In this document: in pieces, positions 5,249 to 7,436 of the stretch
How the letters are laid out: every line of letters starts with the position of its first letter
How positions within the stretch are numbered: the stretch's first letter is position 1
NCBI GenBank assembly: GCA_017960065.1
Contig: JAGCZK010000121.1
Location: forward strand, 1-7,436
Direction: 5' to 3'
From: Paludibacteraceae bacterium
Lineage (GTDB): Bacteria; Bacteroidota; Bacteroidia; Bacteroidales; Paludibacteraceae
Length of the DNA: 7,436 nucleotides
Made by a program: the position numbers and the translations under genes
The notes under the pieces: generated by a model
Seen by the model: the letters and a program-made list of their open reading frames with translations, nothing else
The model's database searches: none
Told to the model about the DNA's origin: nothing

Positions 5249-6904
5249 CTACTTGAGACCGATGTGTGCGACATCCTCTTCGAAGGTGTCGCGGTTGCCA
5301 CGGGCCTTGTTTTTGACCTTGGCGCGGTAGTTGTAGATGGTGTTGACGCTGTAGCGGAGCAGTTCGGCGATTTTGGAGCTGTTGTCGATGCCCAGGCGGA
5401 TCAGCGCGAAGATGCGCAACTCGGCGTTGAGCAACTCGCCGTTTTTGAGCACGATTTGTTCCTCGTCGAGCAGGAGTTTGTTAAACTCTTCGACAAAATT
5501 GGGATAAATCGACAGGAAGTTGACATCGAAATTGTGATAGAACTCGTCGAGTTCGCGTTCCATGTATTCGGGGTTCTTGGCATCGGCCAGCAACTCGTCG
5601 TACTTTTTGTTGGCCACCCGTTTGGCCGTTGACTTGCGGTACTTGTCGAGTTTGTCGATATACGACGAGCAGAGCGACAGTACATAGCCGATATTCTCCT
5701 CTTTGGCACGGTTGGCCTCCGACAGGTCGGTGTTTTGGCGGCTCAAATCCTGGTTGGAGCTCGACAGCTGCACATTGGCCGACTGCAGCCGCGAATTGGC
5801 CTCCTGCAGCTCTTTTTGCATCTGCAGAATCTTTTTACGGTGCAAAATCAGCGCGATCAAGCTGGCCAGAATCGCCAGAGACAACAGGCTGACCGACAGG
5901 AGCAGAATCAGGAGCAGGCGCGAACGGTGCCGCATGTTCTCCTGGTACTGTTTTTCGATAATCGACCACGAATTGGCCACCTGCGCCTGACGGATACGGG
6001 CATGGTAATGCAGGGCGTTTTCCATCGAATAGCTGGCATAGGCGTAGGCCCGGTCGATGTCGCCGGCCTCGTACAGCAAATGCGCCAGGTTCCACGACGA
6101 GCCGTTGTCGGTAATGCCGGCACGCACGTCGGCGATGGCCGACTTGAGGTACCACAGGCGCGCCTGGTCGAGGTCGCCCTTCCGGCTGTATTCCAGAGCC
6201 CGCATAAAGCAGCGCACGGCATAGTCGGGGTCGGTTTCGTTGATGGCCGCCATCAGGTGGTTGTTCATTTCGAGGGCCTTGTCGGGCGTATGGTACCACA
6301 GCAGGCCTTCGAGCACGGCATAGTAGCGCGACGAGGTCGGGTTGATCAGCGACAGCAGCCGCTCGGAGTTGGCGTTGGCCAGGTTGCGGTACAGGTCGCT
6401 AAAGTGCGCGTCTTCGGTATAGACCGCCATTTCGCCGTACAGGTGGGCCGAATACTCGAGGTAGTCGATCTGTTCCTGCTTGTCGAAACGCGTGGTGTCG
6501 AGCAGCTGCACAATCAGATAACCTTCGTGATACAGCCCGATGGAGGCGTAGTAGTCCAACTGCAGCAGGCGGGTTTCGTTGATGATGTCGTCGTTGCAGA
6601 TGGCAAAGCCCAGTTCGAGGCGTTTTTTGAGGTAAACGATGGCCGAATCGGTCTGGTAGGGTTTGTAGGCTAAGAACAGTTCCTTCATCAGGGCTGCGGC
6701 GCGGTTGTGGTCGGTAATGGCCGACTCCATTTCCGTTTTAATGGCGTTGATGGTGTTTTCGCGCTGTTCGATATAGGTGTCGCGCAAGGCGACCTCCCGG
6801 TCGAAAACCGCCATCAGCGAATCCGTCTCGCGCTGCACGGAGGTGTTTGCAGCGGCCAGCATAGCAATCGAAAGAAACGTCAGACACGTCAGGAGTCTTT
6901 TCAT
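5249..6904 (-). CDS. DUF6377-type transmembrane one-component regulator
   Basis: This 551-residue protein is built like a membrane-spanning transcription regulator of the DUF6377 type found in Bacteroidota. From ATG 6904: a signal peptide (MKRLLTCLTFLSIAMLAAA); a helical TPR-like region from about residue 20 to 325 (alternating segments such as AAALMKELFLAYKPYQTDSAI and RCFMRALEYSRKGDLDQARLWYLKSA), expected in the periplasm; one transmembrane helix at 330-354; a basic stop (HRKK, 355-358); a coiled coil at about 360-415 with repeated leucine, asparagine and serine; and a C-terminal LuxR/GerE-like helix-turn-helix at about 496-540 (LRIFALIRLGIDNSSKIAELLRYSVNTIYNYRAKVKNKAR). It lacks histidine kinase and receiver domains, so a periplasmic signal would act directly on DNA binding. 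The reading frame stays open upstream to 7162, but that part crosses its own promoter and the divergent gene, so ATG 6904 is preferred. Ligand and targets are unknown. Confidence 0.87.
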   Translation of the reverse strand: MKRLLTCLTFLSIAMLAAANTSVQRETDSLMAVFDREVALRDTYIEQRENTINAIKTEMESAITDHNRAAALMKELFLAYKPYQTDSAIVYLKKRLELGFAICNDDIINETRLLQLDYYASIGLYHEGYLIVQLLDTTRFDKQEQIDYLEYSAHLYGEMAVYTEDAHFSDLYRNLANANSERLLSLINPTSSRYYAVLEGLLWYHTPDKALEMNNHLMAAINETDPDYAVRCFMRALEYSRKGDLDQARLWYLKSAIADVRAGITDNGSSWNLAHLLYEAGDIDRAYAYASYSMENALHYHARIRQAQVANSWSIIEKQYQENMRHRSRLLLILLLSVSLLSLAILASLIALILHRKKILQMQKELQEANSRLQSANVQLSSSNQDLSRQNTDLSEANRAKEENIGYVLSLCSSYIDKLDKYRKSTAKRVANKKYDELLADAKNPEYMERELDEFYHNFDVNFLSIYPNFVEEFNKLLLDEEQIVLKNGELLNAELRIFALIRLGIDNSSKIAELLRYSVNTIYNYRAKVKNKARGNRDTFEEDVAHIGLK

Positions 6905-6925
6905 ACGTTTGATTTTAAAGTGTTG

Positions 6926-6933
6926 CAAATATA
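6926..6933 (-). promoter_or_regulatory. Putative -7 element for the DUF6377 regulator gene
   Basis: The minus strand reads TATATTTG, a perfect TAnnTTTG, 22 bases before the ATG at 6904. No TTTG is seen at the expected -33 distance, so this rests on the -7 box and its position. Its place just upstream of the signal peptide supports ATG 6904 over more upstream starts. Confidence 0.58.
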
Positions 6934-7059
6934 CGCAATTTTTCGGATTCCGCCGCTTTTCGCAACGGAAATCTCTCGGATAGCGGCCCGTAAAAGCACC
7001 GGCCTGCGCCTTGTTCAAAACTTTGTCGGCCATCGGCTTTAAAAAAATGAAATTATTCG

Positions 7060-7067
7060 TATTTTTG
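7060..7067 (+). promoter_or_regulatory. Putative -7 element for the DUF1015 gene
   Basis: TATTTTTG matches TAnnTTTG exactly and lies 39 bases before the ATG at 7106. The upstream CTTT/TTTA at 7037-7041 is only a partial -33 match. Between this box and the opposing -7 at 6926-6933 there are 126 bases in which I see no gene, strong hairpin or repeat. Confidence 0.55.
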
Positions 7068-7105
7068 TACGTTCTTTTTACAAACCAACTTATCAACCCG
7101 ATATT

Positions 7106-7436
7106 ATGACCATTGTAAAACCCTTCAAAGGCATCCGCCCGCCTAAAAATCTGGTGGAACAAGTAACCTCACGCCCCTACGACGTGCTGAACTCTGACGA
7201 AGCCCGCGCCGAAGCGGCCGGCAACGAAAAATCGCTCTACCACATCATCAAGCCCGAAATCGACTTCCCGGCCGGCACCGACGAGCACGACCCCTGCGTC
7301 TATCCGAAGGCCGCCGAAAACTTCCAAAAGTTTCAGGACAAGGGCTGGCTGGTACAAGACCAAAAGGAAAACTACTATAGCTACGCCCAAACGATGGAAG
7401 GCCGCACGCAATACGGCCTGGTGCTCTGCGCCTACG
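7106..7436 (+). CDS. DUF1015 family protein, 3' end cut by window
   Basis: The first 110 residues are visible, from ATG 7106: MTIVKPFKGIRPP, then VEQVTSRPYDVLNSDEARAEA at 18-38, NEKSLYHIIKPEIDFP, and YSYAQTMEGRTQYGLVLCAY at the right edge. The PFKGIRPP opening followed by the SRPYDVL(N/S) segment is the hallmark of DUF1015, a family of about 400 residues of unknown biochemical function; I recall that in Bacteroidota it often sits next to serine biosynthesis genes (serC, serA), which could lie beyond the window. It is a soluble, cytoplasmic-looking protein without a signal peptide. About 300 residues are missing. It is transcribed divergently from the membrane regulator across a 201-base gap. 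Confidence 0.9.
   Translation, partial: MTIVKPFKGIRPPKNLVEQVTSRPYDVLNSDEARAEAAGNEKSLYHIIKPEIDFPAGTDEHDPCVYPKAAENFQKFQDKGWLVQDQKENYYSYAQTMEGRTQYGLVLCAY

Noticed and set aside
5735..6673. 312-codon plus-strand open frame opposite the regulator
   Set aside because: It overlaps the TPR-like, transmembrane and coiled-coil coding regions, which are clearly real on the minus strand. No promoter or coherent protein features are seen.
6905..7162. N-terminal extension of the regulator reading frame to 7162
   Set aside because: It crosses a perfect -7 promoter element at 6926-6933 and overlaps the start of the divergent DUF1015 gene. It would also bury the signal peptide internally.
1..7436. CRISPR array, tRNA or rRNA gene, insertion sequence or phage genes
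   Set aside because: I looked for regularly spaced repeats, cloverleaf-like stretches, transposase motifs and terminal inverted repeats and saw none; nearly all of the window is explained by ordinary chromosomal genes.

Overview
The window looks like chromosomal DNA from a member of the Bacteroidota, probably the order Bacteroidales. Three things point there. Putative promoters carry the Bacteroidota -7 element TAnnTTTG instead of a sigma70-type -10 box. One protein ends in a type IX secretion (T9SS) sorting domain. DUF6377-type membrane regulators are typical of this phylum. Genes are GC-rich, the gaps between them are AT-rich, and strong Shine-Dalgarno sequences are absent, as is usual in the phylum.

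Layout, left to right. (1) 1-2583, minus strand: the start of a tryptophan biosynthesis operon. In transcription order it has a promoter (2552-2583), a short leader peptide with two adjacent Trp codons (2471-2521), a hairpin-plus-U-run attenuator (2396-2435), trpB (1172-2359), and trpE, which runs off the left edge. (2) 2614-3093, minus: a small DUF456 membrane protein just upstream of the trp promoter, with no clear terminator between them. (3) 3094-3185: a compact divergent promoter region. (4) 3186-5171, plus: a 661-residue secreted protein with a signal peptide, a probable carbohydrate-binding-like N-terminal domain, a beta-propeller-like central part, a beta/gamma-crystallin domain and a T9SS sorting domain. 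(5) 5194-5225: a bidirectional terminator between convergent genes. (6) 5249-6904, minus: a DUF6377-type one-component membrane regulator with a periplasmic TPR-like sensor, one transmembrane helix, a coiled coil and a C-terminal helix-turn-helix. (7) 6905-7105: a divergent promoter region. (8) 7106 to the right edge, plus: the N-terminal part of a DUF1015 protein.

The best-supported unusual element is the trp leader. A ribosome stalled on the tandem UGG codons would open a hairpin just downstream. That frees a strand containing the leader stop codon, which is exactly complementary over 8 bases to the loop of the terminator. The DNA therefore encodes a complete attenuation switch in which the antiterminator strand sits in the terminator loop rather than in its 5' arm. 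The secreted T9SS protein and the membrane regulator are convergent neighbours. A functional link between them is possible, but the sequence does not show one.
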